NCBI GenBank assembly: GCA_020205615.1
Contig: CM035164.1
Location: 3,871,501-3,935,500, forward strand
DNA: 64,000 bases
Reading direction: 5' to 3'
Source of the DNA: Panax quinquefolius
Lineage: Eukaryota; Streptophyta; Magnoliopsida; Apiales; Araliaceae
Position numbers and translations under genes: made by a program. The notes below the pieces were generated by a model, which did not search any database, was not told where the DNA came from, and worked only from the letters and a program-made list of their open reading frames with translations. Positions within the stretch are counted from its first letter, which is position 1. Each line of letters opens with the position of its first letter. This document shows positions 34,208 through 46,486 of the stretch, in pieces.

Positions 34208-36124
34208 AGTTTTTGGCGCCGTTGCCGGGGATAATGCGGAGACAAATGGGGATAATGACAACAAGGTCGGTGAAGAACTAACTATAAGTACTAACAAGGA
34301 TGAGCCGATGTTATTAGTGCCCCAATTTCCTTCACCACCAAAGTTCAAGGATCCGGTTAGATTTGCAAAACCATGCCTGCTAGGTAGTCATGTCGTCGGT
34401 GAAGCTCTTTATGACATAAGAGCTAGGGCAACAATGAAGCCGTGGTGGGATGAGGAAGAGAAGATAGACGAAGAACCCATTGTGTTTGACACACTTCCAT
34501 GCCCAAATTTGATCACAAACACAATGGAGATAACACCTAGTTATTTGCCCTTCTTCGTGGAGATTATACCAAATCAGAGCATGCTATGTGACTTTAATGA
34601 AATGGCTATCACAAATGGGAACCTACCAAAAGCTACATTATTTCCGATGGATGGAGGGTTCCTTAGATTTCGAAAAGGAATTGGATAGCGTTGATCAGAC
34701 AAAGTCAGGCTGAAAGACTATAATTCAAGCGCTAACTGGGAGGCAACCCAAGAATTTATTTATTTATTTATATGCTTTCCTAGTTTATTTAGTAGATAGG
34801 AATCCAAGTGTTATTCTAATCCATGTTGTCTCTCTTCATTGCAGGTATTGGAGGTCAAATGGATAGGAAAATGATCGTCGCCGCCAACGCCACCATCACC
34901 ACAAGCTTAAATGATTACAGGGAAGTCCTCGTCCACTTCATGCTTTATTTTATAACGAGGACATTGTAATTGTTAAGTTTGGGGGAGTTAAATAATTTAG
35001 TTTTATTTATGTGTGCATTCATGTAGTGTAATTGCATAATAGTTTGCATAGTAGAGTAGTTGCATAATAGTTTTTATTTATAACTAAAAAAAATGATGAG
35101 ATAATAGTTAGTTACTATGTTCATTTTGCATGATTCCAGCTGTTAGATAGTTATAGTTTATTTTGGCCAATGATGAGATTGGAATTGGGTAGACAAGTAT
35201 AGTACTGACTATTAGAGCTTTGATGTGATTTCTTGTTATGAATTGAGTCTTTTTCTTTTTAAAACTGGTATAATAAGGATAGCACAGTAAAAATAACTTG
35301 TTGAATGATTGAGTTTACATTGATACATAATGGGATTCTAAAGGATAATGCTAGTTTGAATGAAAGAATGACAAGAACAAGTAGTGATGGCAAAAGTTAG
35401 ACAAGAACCTAAGTTTGGGGAAATATTTGGGGTATATATAAAAAAAAAAAAAAAAGAAAAAAAAAAAGAAAAAGTATGAATAAACATCGTGGCGTGCTTG
35501 TCTAGTTTTGTGGCCTTTGTTACTTGAGCAAGTAATCCCGAGGGGATTGTCTTTACACCTAGCGCCCTAAGGTCTTAATGGTCTGGGAGTCATTGGTCGA
35601 AAGCTCGTTAAGGTAGCATTGAAAAGCCTAAGGGAATAAGACATTGCATAGCTATGTATATGTAAAAAAAAAAGAAAAAATAAAACGGGAAATAAGAGCA
35701 AAAAGCCCCCGTAGATAAAAAATGAAGCATAAGTATCCCATATTGACCCTCGATATTGGTAATTATTTGATTTTAGTTGGATCTAACTTATTTTTGGATT
35801 TCTTGAGTTTACACTGTATGATGCCTTCAAAGAGACTTGTTATGTGTTAAATTTGATTTTATATCAGTTAACATTGTTGTGGAGCACACACGAACTATAT
35901 TCGTGATAACAGTCTAAGATTTGATGATTGATTGAGAAGTTACTGATGAGTTCTGATATGATGTATTATCGTGTTTAGTTGATTTTTCTAAGGCCGGTTG
36001 AATAGACTTGTTTTTGTCATTCTTCTTTGGATTCGGCTTAAGCATGTAGATTAGTTGCATTGCATTGCATTATTGTTTTGTGTTTTTGCTTGAGGACAAA
36101 CAAAGGTTTAAGTTTGGGGGTATT
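34208..36124 (+). mobile_element. internal region of short non-autonomous unit b
   Basis: Unit b has LTR2 on both sides and is a complete LTR-internal-LTR unit only 1.9 kb long inside. Right after the primer binding site it jumps to the sequence that in unit a lies near 21525 (GGAGACA...GGGGATAATGA), so the whole gag-like part was lost. The remainder parallels unit a to the end, including the polypurine tract AAGTTTGGGGG before 36125. Confidence 0.85.
34308..34688 (+). CDS. 126-codon ORF of non-autonomous unit b, unknown function
   Basis: This open frame parallels the second half of the unit a frame (21550-21849). They share RFxKxCxLGSHVV, the DIR segment, the Trp pair (KPWWDEEEKIDEEPIV), LPCPNLITNTME and FFVEIIPNQ. 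I do not recognise the family. It stayed open in unit b although the gag-like part before it is deleted. It could simply be a young remnant of a longer protein rather than an expressed gene. No start signal stands out: the first Met is 100 bases after the LTR. Confidence 0.4.
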   Translation: MLLVPQFPSPPKFKDPVRFAKPCLLGSHVVGEALYDIRARATMKPWWDEEEKIDEEPIVFDTLPCPNLITNTMEITPSYLPFFVEIIPNQSMLCDFNEMAITNGNLPKATLFPMDGGFLRFRKGIG

Positions 36125-37861
36125 TGATAAGTAGGTTTTATACCTACTTATCTGGTATCTGTTACTTGAATTATTTGCTTAATCTCATGTTTCTTAGTTA
36201 CTTTTCATGCATTTTGTGTTCATTTTGTAGGTTATACGTTTTGAAGTGGTATGAGCGACTATTGGTAAGGAAAATGCAGAGAAAAGCAATCCGGACATCG
36301 TTTGGGATTTCATGTTATTGGTTTGGAACTTGGATTATAGTGTAGAGCTTCTTCTTAGCTTTTCGGAATATCTTGAATCATTCCAATCGGAGTTCGGATG
36401 CAAGAGTTATGACATTTGTACCAACGGACGTCGAACGTCCCTGTTTTGGGTGGTCATTTGCATAGCAGTCACTTACAGGCCAATTTCGACCATCATCCGT
36501 CCGTTATATCTAAATTCTTAAAGAATGAAAGTTGTATATCTTGTCGATATCTTCGATTTGATAGGTTGCATGCCTCGTAACTCTTCTCAGATCAAAGGTT
36601 ATGGACATTTTCCCAAAGGACGTCAGAGCAGAAAATTTTCCTTCACAAAACCTCAGCCGGGGTGGGCATGCAAGTCACAAGACAGGCCCCTAGTCCGCCG
36701 GGGCGGGCCCAAAACAAGCCTAGACCCCCGTCGGGGCGGGGGTATGCCCAGAAAATGCGCGAAAATACGAATTTTGGTCTAATTTGAGTCTGGAAAGGAT
36801 TGTTTCGATCTGATTGACACAATGACTTCCAAGAGGACTTAAAGACATATGAAGAGACTTATAAAAGGAGGAGAATCACAAGGATTAAAAGATTTTAGAG
36901 ACTAGAGAGAGGATTTCATTAGATTAGATTAGAGTAAATTAGATCAAAACACTAGTTCTAATTAGATTTGGAGATTGAAGCAACTTGAAGACCATTGAAG
37001 ATCAAGAGCAGAAGCTTGAGGAAGATGGAGATTTGCTGACAACAGATTTATTCTTTACTCTACTCTTATTTTTATCTTTTAATGTTATTTCAAGTGTGGA
37101 TTCTTAGTTTTAATTCAATGAACTAATTCTTTGTTTGAGATTACAATGGATCTTATTGTGTAGTTTATTTTATTATGCTTCGCTATTAATTATTATGTTC
37201 TATTATGAGGATTGTCTATTATGATTTGGACTTAATTGTTTAATTGATTGGCCATCAATTACCGTGATAATCTATATGAACTCGAGAGATGAAGTATTGA
37301 TTTAGATCTTATCATTATAGCATGTGTTCAGGATTTTGTTAGTAGCTTAAACTTGATGAGTGTTAAGGTAGAGATATGCTTGACACCGCATGTAATCTGA
37401 TAGAGAACTTATTCTTAAACCTTCTTCAATTGTAATTCACATAGAGATATAGTGGGTTAGTTGATTAAGGTGTTTAACAGATTTCTATCTTAATTGTGGA
37501 TTGACGTTAATATGGGTTAATATGGGTATTATGCATCGAGAGGTGGTTTTATCTGCTTTAGTGTTCTTGATTAACAATTCAGGATAGAGAATAATTGATG
37601 AGAAGTGTGTTAACTTAAATGAAGCAATAAGTGAAGTTGTGGTCTTAAATCTCCATTATCTTAATTTAACTAGTGGAATTTAATAGTAGTTTAATTTATA
37701 TAATTTTAAATTCATTCGTTTAAATAAGATTGAGTTGGTTACGGGTTAGTACTTGATAATTTTTGTTAAATAATTCTCTGTGGGAACGATACTATACTCA
37801 TCACTTTATTACTTGTTGACCACGTATACTTGCATGTTGTGCGTATATAGATTTTACCCAA
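36125..37861 (+). repeat. LTR2, second copy
   Basis: It starts TGATAAGTAGGTTTTATACC and is about 1737 bp. It ends at ACCCAA without the final bases and without the primer binding site, running straight into ATTGGGGATAATTTAGCC of the Athila leader. The GACCCCCGTCGGGGCGGGGG tract shows what the first copy looked like before the copia insertion. Confidence 0.9.
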
Positions 37862-37979
37862 ATTGGGGATAATTTAGCCTAGATTTTAATATTTTTTACG
37901 ATATCAATTTAATTAGTCCAGTTTTACATAAACATTTTTTGTTCTTATTTCTCCTATTTCAGGTTTTTGATATTGGTTT

Positions 37980-39426
37980 ATGCAAACACGATCCAAACAT
38001 CCAGACTTGCTTCCTTTTGAGGATGACATTGAAAGAAGATTTCAGAGGTTGAGTAAGTGGATCGAGGAAACGTGGAAGGAATTCGAAAATTCTGATAAGG
38101 AAGAAACGATGGCTGCCGAAGACCAGAAAGCGTTGAGGGATTTTGCAACACCTAGGGTGACTGATCTGCAGTCGAGCATTACTAGGCCTGCAATAGCTGC
38201 GAATACTTTTGAAATCAAGCCTGGGACCATTCAGATGATGCAGAACTCATGTCGGATTGGGGGAATGGCAAATGACGATCCGAATGAGCATTTAATCAGT
38301 TTTCTGGAAATGTGCGACACGTTCAAGTACAATGTGGTGTCGGATGAGGCAGTAAGACTTCGCTTGTTCCCATTCACTTTACGGGACAAGGCGAAGAGTT
38401 GGTTACATTCTCTACCGCCTGGATCGATCACTACGTATGAAGACTTAGCTCAAAAATTTCTTGCCAAATTTTTCCCACCAGCGAAGACTGCTAAAATGAG
38501 GAATGACATCACGATGTTTGAGCAGCAGAATGGGGAGTCACTATATGAGGCATGGGAGCGGATACAAGGAATTACTCGTAGTGCCCACATCATGGATTGC
38601 CCAAGTGGTTACAAATGAACACCTTTCTATAATCTGCCACATGGGAATGTCGTAACCAACATTGATGCGGCATCAAGCAAGTATTCATTCATAAAGAGTT
38701 ACGAGGACGCCTACAATTTGATCAAAACAATGGCGAAAATAACTACCAAAGGCCCACAAAGAAGATCGACACAGCGGTTGCGGCCGGGATTTTGGAATTA
38801 GATGGAGTGTCACTATACAAGCACGTATTTCTCGTGACCGCCCAAGAAGTTTGATACTATGAATGATAAGGTTAATACTATGAAAGGGGCTCAAGTTCAA
38901 GAAAGTCACTTATAGTATGTGAATTGTGTGCGGGTGATCATCCGACAGATCAGTGCGCGATTAACCTAGCATCCGCCCAATTCATAGGCGCTATAACAGT
39001 AATTCCACAAAATACATACCAAAACACCTACAATCGTGAATAGAACCACCCAAATTTCTCGTGGAGCAATAACCAAGAAACTCATGCTCCACGACCATCA
39101 TATCCCCTCGTTTTCAGAGTCACCCACAACCGGTTCAACAAAGAGAAAGGAAAAACCGATGCGAGGAAGCGTGGGCAAAATACATGACTAGCAACAATTT
39201 TTGGCTATGAAAGAATCAAGCTATGGCTATCAAAAATATAGAGAATCAGATAGGTCAAATTGCGTTAGCATTGAATAATAGACCACAAGGAACATTACCT
39301 AGCGACACCGAGAGAAATCCAAAGGGTAATCATGAGCAATGTCAAGCAATTATGTTAAGTAGTGGAAAACATCTCGAGGGAAATAGTGCGAAAAAATTCA
39401 AAGAACACCGAGGAAAAAGTCGATGA
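37980..39426 (+). pseudogene. Athila gag
   Basis: It opens with MQTRSKHPDLLPF, the usual Athila-type gag start. Residues 1-212 are open and carry the capsid signature ESLYEAWERIQGI preceded by FPFTLRDKAKSWLHSLPPG and AQKFLAKFFPPAKTAKMRN. After a frameshift near 38617 the remainder is scattered over frames: YNLPHG, then a knuckle CELCAGDHPTDQC near 38926, and the C-terminal segment ENQIGQIALALNNRPQGTLPS (39238 on). The protein would build the particle and, as in other Athila elements, continue into protease. It is broken by several shifts and stops. Confidence 0.88.
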
Positions 39427-39489
39427 TAAGAACGCAAAGTGGAGGGTAAAAAAATGAGGAAATAAAGTTAAACAATGAGCCGATTGTTT

Positions 39490-40190
39490 TTCCTCCACCG
39501 CCGTTTCAGCAGAGGGTCCAAAAATAGAAATCAGATAAGCAGTTCGCAAGGTTTTTAGACGTGTTCAAGAAACTCCAGATTAACATCCCATTCGCAGAGG
39601 CCCTAGAGAAAATGCCGAGTTATGCGAAGTTTATGAAAGGAATTCTGTCGAGGAAGAAGAAATGGGAAGAATTCGAAATAGTGGCACTAACAGAGGAGTG
39701 TAGTGTAGTGTTACGTAATAGTTACCACCAAAACTCAAAGACCTGTGGAGAGCTTTACTATCCCGCACGATCGGAAAATGTCGCTTAACAAATGCTTATG
39801 TGATTTGGGGGAGTATAAACCCGATGCCATTGTCAAGATACTCGTAATTGGGTTTGCCCGCCCAAAAGCCTACAAATATTTCATCATATTTGGCGGATAG
39901 GTCAGTCACATATCCCAGAGGCATCAGAGAGACATTCTCGTTAAAGTGGATAAGTTTATATTCCTCATGCGACTTTATCATTCGGATTTCGATGAAGATA
40001 AGAACATCCCGATCATCCTAGGGGACCTTTTCGTTGACGGAAGGACACTCATAGACGTGCAAAAAGAGAGAACTTACTATGAGAGTCCAAGACCAAGAAA
40101 TAAAATTCAATGTGTTCAAGGCCATGAAATACCCTACTTGACGAGGAAGAGTGTTTTCGAATGGATTTAATTGAGCAAATTACCAGCGAA
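39490..40190 (+). pseudogene. Athila protease region
   Basis: A 75-codon open stretch (39561-39788) has FKKLQINIPFAEALEKMPSY, AKFMKGILSRKKKW and ALTEECSVVL, which in Athila lie between gag and the protease core. The core is damaged: CDLGE in place of the usual active-site DLGAS segment near 39795, then YPRG-like, KVDKFIF and NIPIILGDLFVDGRTLIDVQK. Shifts separate each piece. Confidence 0.82.
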
Positions 40191-40599
40191 GATATGAGCA
40201 AGAGTTTGATCAACGATCTGTTAGAAACAACTTTATTGGGGGATGAAGAAAAAGACGACCCAAAATTTGTGGACTTATTACAGATGCTAGACTCATTGCC
40301 ACGAGTTAGCCGATTCAGAGCACCGGTTGAACCTCTGCACACCGAGGAGACAATTAGTAAAAATTGAAACCATCATCGAGGAGCCACCAACATTGGAACT
40401 TAAGCCACTCCCTAAACATCTCGTATGCGTATTTAGGCAATTCAAATTCTTTACTCAGAATTATTTCTCAGACTTAACGAATTACAGAAGAAAAGTTGTT
40501 GAGGGTGCTTAGGATCACAAATCAACGATTGGATGGACGATTATGGATATAAAGGGTAGCCCATCATTTTGCATGCACAAGATTCTCGATGGAGGAGGA

Positions 40600-41885
40600 T
40601 GCAAGACCATCGCATGGAGCATCAACGCCGACTTAACCCAATCATGAAGGAAGTGGTCAAGAAGGAAATTCAAAATTATTGGATGCCAGATCATATATCC
40701 AATTTTCGACAAGAAATGGGTTAGTCCGGTTCATCAGTGTGTCAAGAAAAAGGGGGGAATGATGGTGATACGTAATGAGGACAACGAAGTTAATTCCAAC
40801 AAGGATGTTGACAGTTGGAGGGTGTGCATCGATTATAGGAGATTGAATAAGGCAACCCGAAAAGACCATTTCCGCCACCTTTTATCGATCAAATGTTAGA
40901 CAAAGTTAATGGACATGAGTTTTACTCGCTTATCGATGGATACTCAAGCTATAATCGATCGCCATCGCCCCGAGGATCAAGAAAAGACAACATTTACATG
41001 CCCTTACGACACATTTGCATTCAGGAGGATGTCATTCGGGCTATGCAACGCACCAGCAACTTTCCAACGGTGTATGATGGCGATTTTTTCAGATATGGTG
41101 GAGAAGAATGTTGAAGTCTTCATGGACGATTTCTGGCCTATGGAGACAATTTTGATACTTGCCTAGAGAATCTGGTCATGGTTTTGCAAAATGATGTAAG
41201 GATACAAACCTCATACTCAATTGGGAAAAATGCCACTTCATGGTCAAGAGGGCATAATTTTGGGGCCATAAGGTGCCTACCAAGGATTGGAGGTGGACAA
41301 GGCAAAGCTGGATACGATCGAGAAACTACCTCCACCGAGCTCAGTTAAGGGTATTAGAAGTTTTCTGGGGCATGCTGGGTTCTACAGGAGGTTCATAAAA
41401 GACTTCTCTAAGATTGCAAAACCTCTATGCAGTCTTTTAGAGAAGGATGCCACTTTCAGCTTTACTGCGGAATGCAAGTCCGCGTTTGACCTATTGAAGA
41501 AGAAATTAACTACAGCCCCCGTGATAGTCGCACCGGACTGGAAAATGCCATTCGAGCTTATGTGTGATGCGAGCGATTATGCGGTTGGGGCTGTTTTGGG
41601 ACAAAGAAGAGACAAGGTGTTTCACGCCATATACTATGCAAGCAAAACACTCACAGAGACTCAAATGAATTACACTACCACGGAAAAGGAATTTCTTGCA
41701 GCAGGTGTACGCTGCTTTGACAAATTCCGCATACTGATCGAACTAAGGTAATAGTCTACACGGACCATTCTACGATTCTTGCACTCTAATAGCAAAAAAA
41801 GATGCTAAGCCACGCCTTATCCGATGGATTCTCCTACTTCAAGAGTTTGATTTAGAAATTAAAGATAGAAAGGGGATGGAGAATC
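40600..41885 (+). pseudogene. Athila reverse transcriptase and RNase H
   Basis: Landmarks in order are WVSPVHQCVKKKGG, WRVCIDYRRLNKATRKDHF, DQEKTTFTCPYDTFAFRRM, SFGLCNAPATFQRCMMAIF and the catalytic region VEVFMDDF near 41120. A 154-codon open stretch (41287-41751) follows, with IRSFLGHAGFYRRFIKDFSK, CDASDYAVGAVLGQRRDK and YASKTLTETQMNYTTTEKE (RNase H). The catalytic loop has two Asp followed by Phe, normal for this lineage. Several frameshifts (near 40690, 40960, 41140 and 41750) make it inactive. Confidence 0.88.
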
Positions 41886-43116
41886 AAGTTGCCGACCATT
41901 TATCAAGGCTGGAAAATCCGAGAAAAGGATGAAGATAGATGCGCGATCAACGAGTCATTCCCGGATGAGCAACTATTTGGGTTAAATGCAGAATATCCGT
42001 GGTATGCAGATTTTGCAAATTTTGTGGTAAGCAAAATGCTTCCCCCGATCTTACACGACAACAAAAAAAGAAGTTTCTTCATGACGTCAAGTGGTACATA
42101 TGGGATGAGTCGTATCTATTCAAACAAAGGCGCTGATAAGATGATTCGACGATGTATCCCCATGTTGAAGTGCACAACATATCGCAAGAATGCCACTCAT
42201 CTAAGATATGGTGGACATTATGGGAGTGAGCGCACCGCTGCAAAAAAGTGCTTCAATCCGGTTTTATTGGCCTACATTGTTCAAAGACGCCCACCAATTT
42301 GTGAAAACATGTGATAGATGCCAAAGGGTGGGAAACATATCTAAATGGAATGAGATGCCCCTACAAACAATTCTTGAAGTGGAAATCTTTGATGTATGGG
42401 GCATCGATTTCATGGGGCCATTCCTTCATCTTTTGAAAGCAATCAAGATATTCTACTCATGGATGGATTACGCCTCTAAATGGGTCAAGTCAACAAACTA
42501 CTACCATCTAACGATGCCAAGGTGGTCCTCAAATTCCTTCAAAAAACATTTTCACGAGGTTTGGCACGCCCAAGAGCAATAATCGCGATGAAGGTAGTCA
42601 CTTCGCAATAAGTCATTTACGCCTCTTTTGGCTAAGTATGGGTCAACCACAAGGTGGCTACAACGATCACCCTCAAACTAATGGACAGTGTGCGAGGTAT
42701 CAAACAGAGAAGTTAAGAAGATATTGGAAAAAGTCATAAATCCGAAGTCGAAAGATTGGTCACTTCATTGACGACGACATGGGCGTGCATCGGATCGCAT
42801 AAAAACACCAATCGGGATGTCACATTATCAACTCTTGTATGGAAAAGCATGCCACTTACCGGTGGAGCTACAGTACAAGGCCTACTGGGCCATACAGAAA
42901 TTGAATTTTGATCAAGCCACTGTAGGAGAAAAGAGGCTACTCCAACTAAATGAGCTCGACGAATTCCGACTCCAAGCCTACGAGAACGCCAAGCTATACA
43001 AAGAAAAGGTTAAAAGATGGCACGACCAGAAAATTATACAACGAACATTCGAGCCGGTCAATCAATCACCTCTCTTGTTCAACTCACTACCGCGATTTGT
43101 TCCTGTGAAAGCTTAA
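41886..43116 (+). pseudogene. Athila integrase
   Basis: It opens with the H2C2 zinc region (GGHYGSERTAAK, then VKTCDRCQRVGN). The first catalytic Asp sits in VWGIDFMGPF near 42400, the second near DEGSHF-like 42590, and the Glu region is lost in frame changes. The C-terminal part is clean for 99 codons (42817-43116): MSHYQLLYGKACHLPVEL, KAYWAIQKLNFD and ENAKLYKEKVKRWHDQKI. Family order and spacing are normal for Athila. Confidence 0.86.
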
Positions 43117-44120
43117 GTCGAGATGGTCGGACCATTCACTATAAAACGAGTATTTCCTCATGGCGCTTGAACTCTACAACAGAATCCATTAGAGACGCTC
43201 AAGGTCAATGGTCAATGGATAAAGTATTACCGGGTGGCGAGTCGAATCGACGCCGACACATTACCTCATCGATACACAAAAAACAGGAGTAGTCAGTCGA
43301 ATCGAACGACTTAAAATCAAGCGCTAATTGGGAGGCAACCCAACTTTTCTTTATTTTTCATAGTTCATGTTTAATTGTTAGGATGTAGTTTTTAGTAAGC
43401 AGTAGTTAGGTCTTATCAAGTAAAACTTTTGCTAAAAATCTCAATGAAACTCCAAGTCATAATTAATCTAACATATTGCATGTTTATGGTTGCAGGAGGG
43501 GTCCAAAGTGAGTAAGAGCAACAACGGGCAAGAAAACAAGCAAAATCGGAGAATTTTGATCTGCACTTTTTGAAGCAAAAAAAATCAAAAAAAGGGGCGT
43601 AGTATTTTTGACTTTTACCTTCACGGGGTGGGGTCCCAAATTCAAGGAAGACACGCCATCTTAAACGCGCGCGCCCTTCACTCCATATTTCCATACACAC
43701 ACTCTCTCCCTCTCTCAACTCTCATTCTCCCTCAACCCACACTACTTAGCCTCCATACCAACCCTCACTACCCCACTACCTAAATCCATTACACCCACTT
43801 TCTACCCCACGAATTCCATTACCTCCCACATTCAAGTACACCACTTCTCTCTCATTCATCACTCCTATATAAACCCTACCCTGCACTTCCCATATTCATC
43901 ACCACTAAACTCAATTCTTCAAGAAATTAGGAAACACATAGCACACTTGAGAGTAAGTTGCGTTCGTGTCAAGTTTTCATCTTTTCTCAACTGAATTCCA
44001 TAGAAACAACCTAAGTTTGGGGGAAGAACGAGCTGTGCACACCAAGTGTTTGACAAATTGACTGAACCAAGTTTTCGGGAAAGGTAGTGTTTACTAGCAA
44101 GAGATAACTGCTAAAATTCA
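43117..44120 (+). other. spacer between Athila pol and ORF3
   Basis: It contains the shared block GCGCTAATTGGGAGGCAACC (from 43321) and a CT-rich stretch (43680-43880). The word CTAAGTTTGGGGGAAG lies near 44010, just before ORF3. I see no coding frame with family similarity, and the block marks the end of pol. Confidence 0.6.
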
Positions 44121-45337
44121 ATGGCTTCTCAACCGACATCCAAACGCCAATGGGGGGAGAGTTCAAGCGCCGCTCAACCGCCACGAACCTATGATCGCCG
44201 AAAATTTATGAGTGTCATCGCCGCCGATCGGTATGAGTACATGCTAACTAAGGCACTTACGCTAGAGCGGGGATTGACCCCCGAGGGGAATGATGGGGAG
44301 ATGATGTCTCAAATTTACCAAAAGGGGTGGCTTTACTTCATTGAACATCCGATACCCGCCGTTGTTAACATTGTCAAGGAATTCTATGCAAACGCCGAAG
44401 ATAAAACTCCTTTCAAAGCGTTTGTGTGGGGTCGCATGGTTCCATTCAGTGACGATGCCATTAATGTTTACTATCAGTTGCGGGTGCCATGACATTGTCA
44501 TTATGCCCAATTGAGGGATTTTGACCCGGACTATGAGGAGGTTATTACAAACATGACAAAGCCGGGCACATCGTGGATCAACGGTAGAAATGGAGGAACG
44601 GTGTTCAATAGCAAGGACCTTAGCCGGTATGGAAAAATATGGTACGATTCTTATGCGCAAAATTGCTTCCGTCCCCAACACACTTTCGACGTCACCAAAG
44701 AGAAGGCGCATCATCGCTATACGCCATTGTGCAAGATTTCATTATTGACGTCGGGGCCATTATCAATTTCTCCATCCGCCGGTGTTTACGTGGAAACATT
44801 TTGGGCGGTTTGCCACACCCATCACTTATATGTTCATTGTCCTGCAACGCCGGGGTGAGATATTCTGATGATGAGCCCACTCAAATGCCGATCGCTTTGC
44901 TTGATTCCAGAATTATTGCGCGGTATTCATTTTGGGAAGGAGGGGAGTCACATCCACGAGGTCTGGGTTTTATTTTTCCATCGGCGTCGAAAGACGAAGT
45001 CGATGCTGAAGATACCTTGGGGGATGAGGATGAAGCGATGGGAGATCAAGGAACCGAGCAGGTACCGCAGACCGAGGCAATATCTAGTCCTCAGTTCCTT
45101 GAGTTCCAAAATCAGATGAATGCGCACAATAGGGCAGCACATCGGGAAATACGGCGATTGGAGATGCGCCAAGATCACATGTTTGATGCCATGAACGCAT
45201 CTTTCGCCTCACTAAACACAACACTCCAAAGTTTCAACCCGGCGACTCAATTTTTATATCAACAACCCAGAACATTACCTCGATTTCCTCCAAGTGATTC
45301 TGATGAAGAAGAGCACCAACCACCTCCCCAGACTTAG
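44121..45337 (+). pseudogene. Athila ORF3, putative plant transposon protein
   Basis: This is the third ORF of the element, between pol and the 3' LTR, a position called env-like in Athila. The N-terminal half (RRKFMSVIAADRYEYM, KGWLYFIEHPIPAVVNIVKE, FYAN, FVWGRMVPFSDDAINVYYQL) fits the domain usually annotated as putative plant transposon protein, found in many plant retroelement ORFs. An in-frame TGA (44490-44492) follows YYQLRVP, and a one-base shift lies near 44700. The last part (to 45337) has an acidic stretch, a likely coiled coil (FQNQMNAHNRAAHREIRRLE) and a Pro/Ser/acid-rich tail. About 405 codons in all. I see no transmembrane segments, so an envelope role is not supported. Confidence 0.65.
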
Positions 45338-46486
45338 ACGATTCCAGGGAAGTCCTCATGAACTTAATTTTTATCCAATGAGGGCATTGTCTTATTTAAG
45401 TTTGGGGGATTTATTTGTTTAGTTGCATGTATTTTTTTTTATATCTAGTTTTGCATTATAGATTAGGTATTTGCATAGTAGTTAGGATTTTGCATTGTTG
45501 TCATAAATGTTATTTAAAAAAAATAAAAATAAAATAAAAAATAAAAAATTTAGTTTAATAGTGTGTTTGCATATGTCCAACGGTGTCGCATTTTTCATGT
45601 TATTCGTGGGCCAATGATGAGATTGTGAACAAGTTAACCAATATAGTATGGATTATTAGAACTGTGATATAATTTCTATTATGAATCGATTCTTGGACTT
45701 GTTTGAAACTATTATAAAAAGGTTAAGACTAATAACATCTTTGTCGATTCCATTCAAATTGATACATAAATAGTTTCTAAAGGATAATGCTAGGGTGAAC
45801 CGTAAAATGACAAGGATAGGCAAGAAAGGCTTAAATTAGGCAAGAACCTAAGTTTGGGGAGAATATATGGGTATATAAGCTTTGAAAAAAAAAAAATGAA
45901 ACACAACATGTCGAGTCTTGTGGTGGGTCGAGAGAGAAACACTCCCATAAACACACAAGCGTGAGATGGAGCGAAAAACGACTCACCAACCATCTATCAA
46001 AAGAAAAAGAAAAGGGAAATAATGACGGGAAAAGAGCAAAACGCCCCCGTGTGTGAAAAAAAAAAAAAAAAGAGAAGAAATTATAAGTATCCTACATGTA
46101 CCCTTGAATTTGGTTTTGTTTAATTTTAGTTGAAGTTGTGCTATATTTTTGAGATTTTTAAGTTCAGACTGTATGATTCCTTCTAAGAAGTTGTTTATGT
46201 ATTGAATTTGGGTCCGTGACGCTTATCTTAGATGTTGATCACACACGCACGCTATACCAGTGATAATTGTTCAAGATTTGAGAATGAATACGTAAGTGTG
46301 GATTGGTTTTGGTAATTTGTATTGTAAAGTTGCTTGTTTTCTCTGAGGCCGATGGGATAAGTTAGTTTATTCGATATTGTTGGATTTTTAGGCATTTAGA
46401 ATGTTATTGCATTTCATCTCATTGCATATCATGTGAGTTTGTTTTTTGTGCTCGAGGACTAAACACGGCTTAAGTTTGGGGGATTT
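45338..46486 (+). other. 3' non-coding region of Athila with polypurine tract
   Basis: It runs parallel to the 3' regions of units a and b (AGGGAAGTCC, AAGTTTGGGGGA, AACCTAAGTTTGGGGAGAAT, then A-rich runs near 45880 and 46050). It closes with TTAAGTTTGGGGGATTT (46470-46486), the polypurine tract next to LTR1. Confidence 0.75.
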
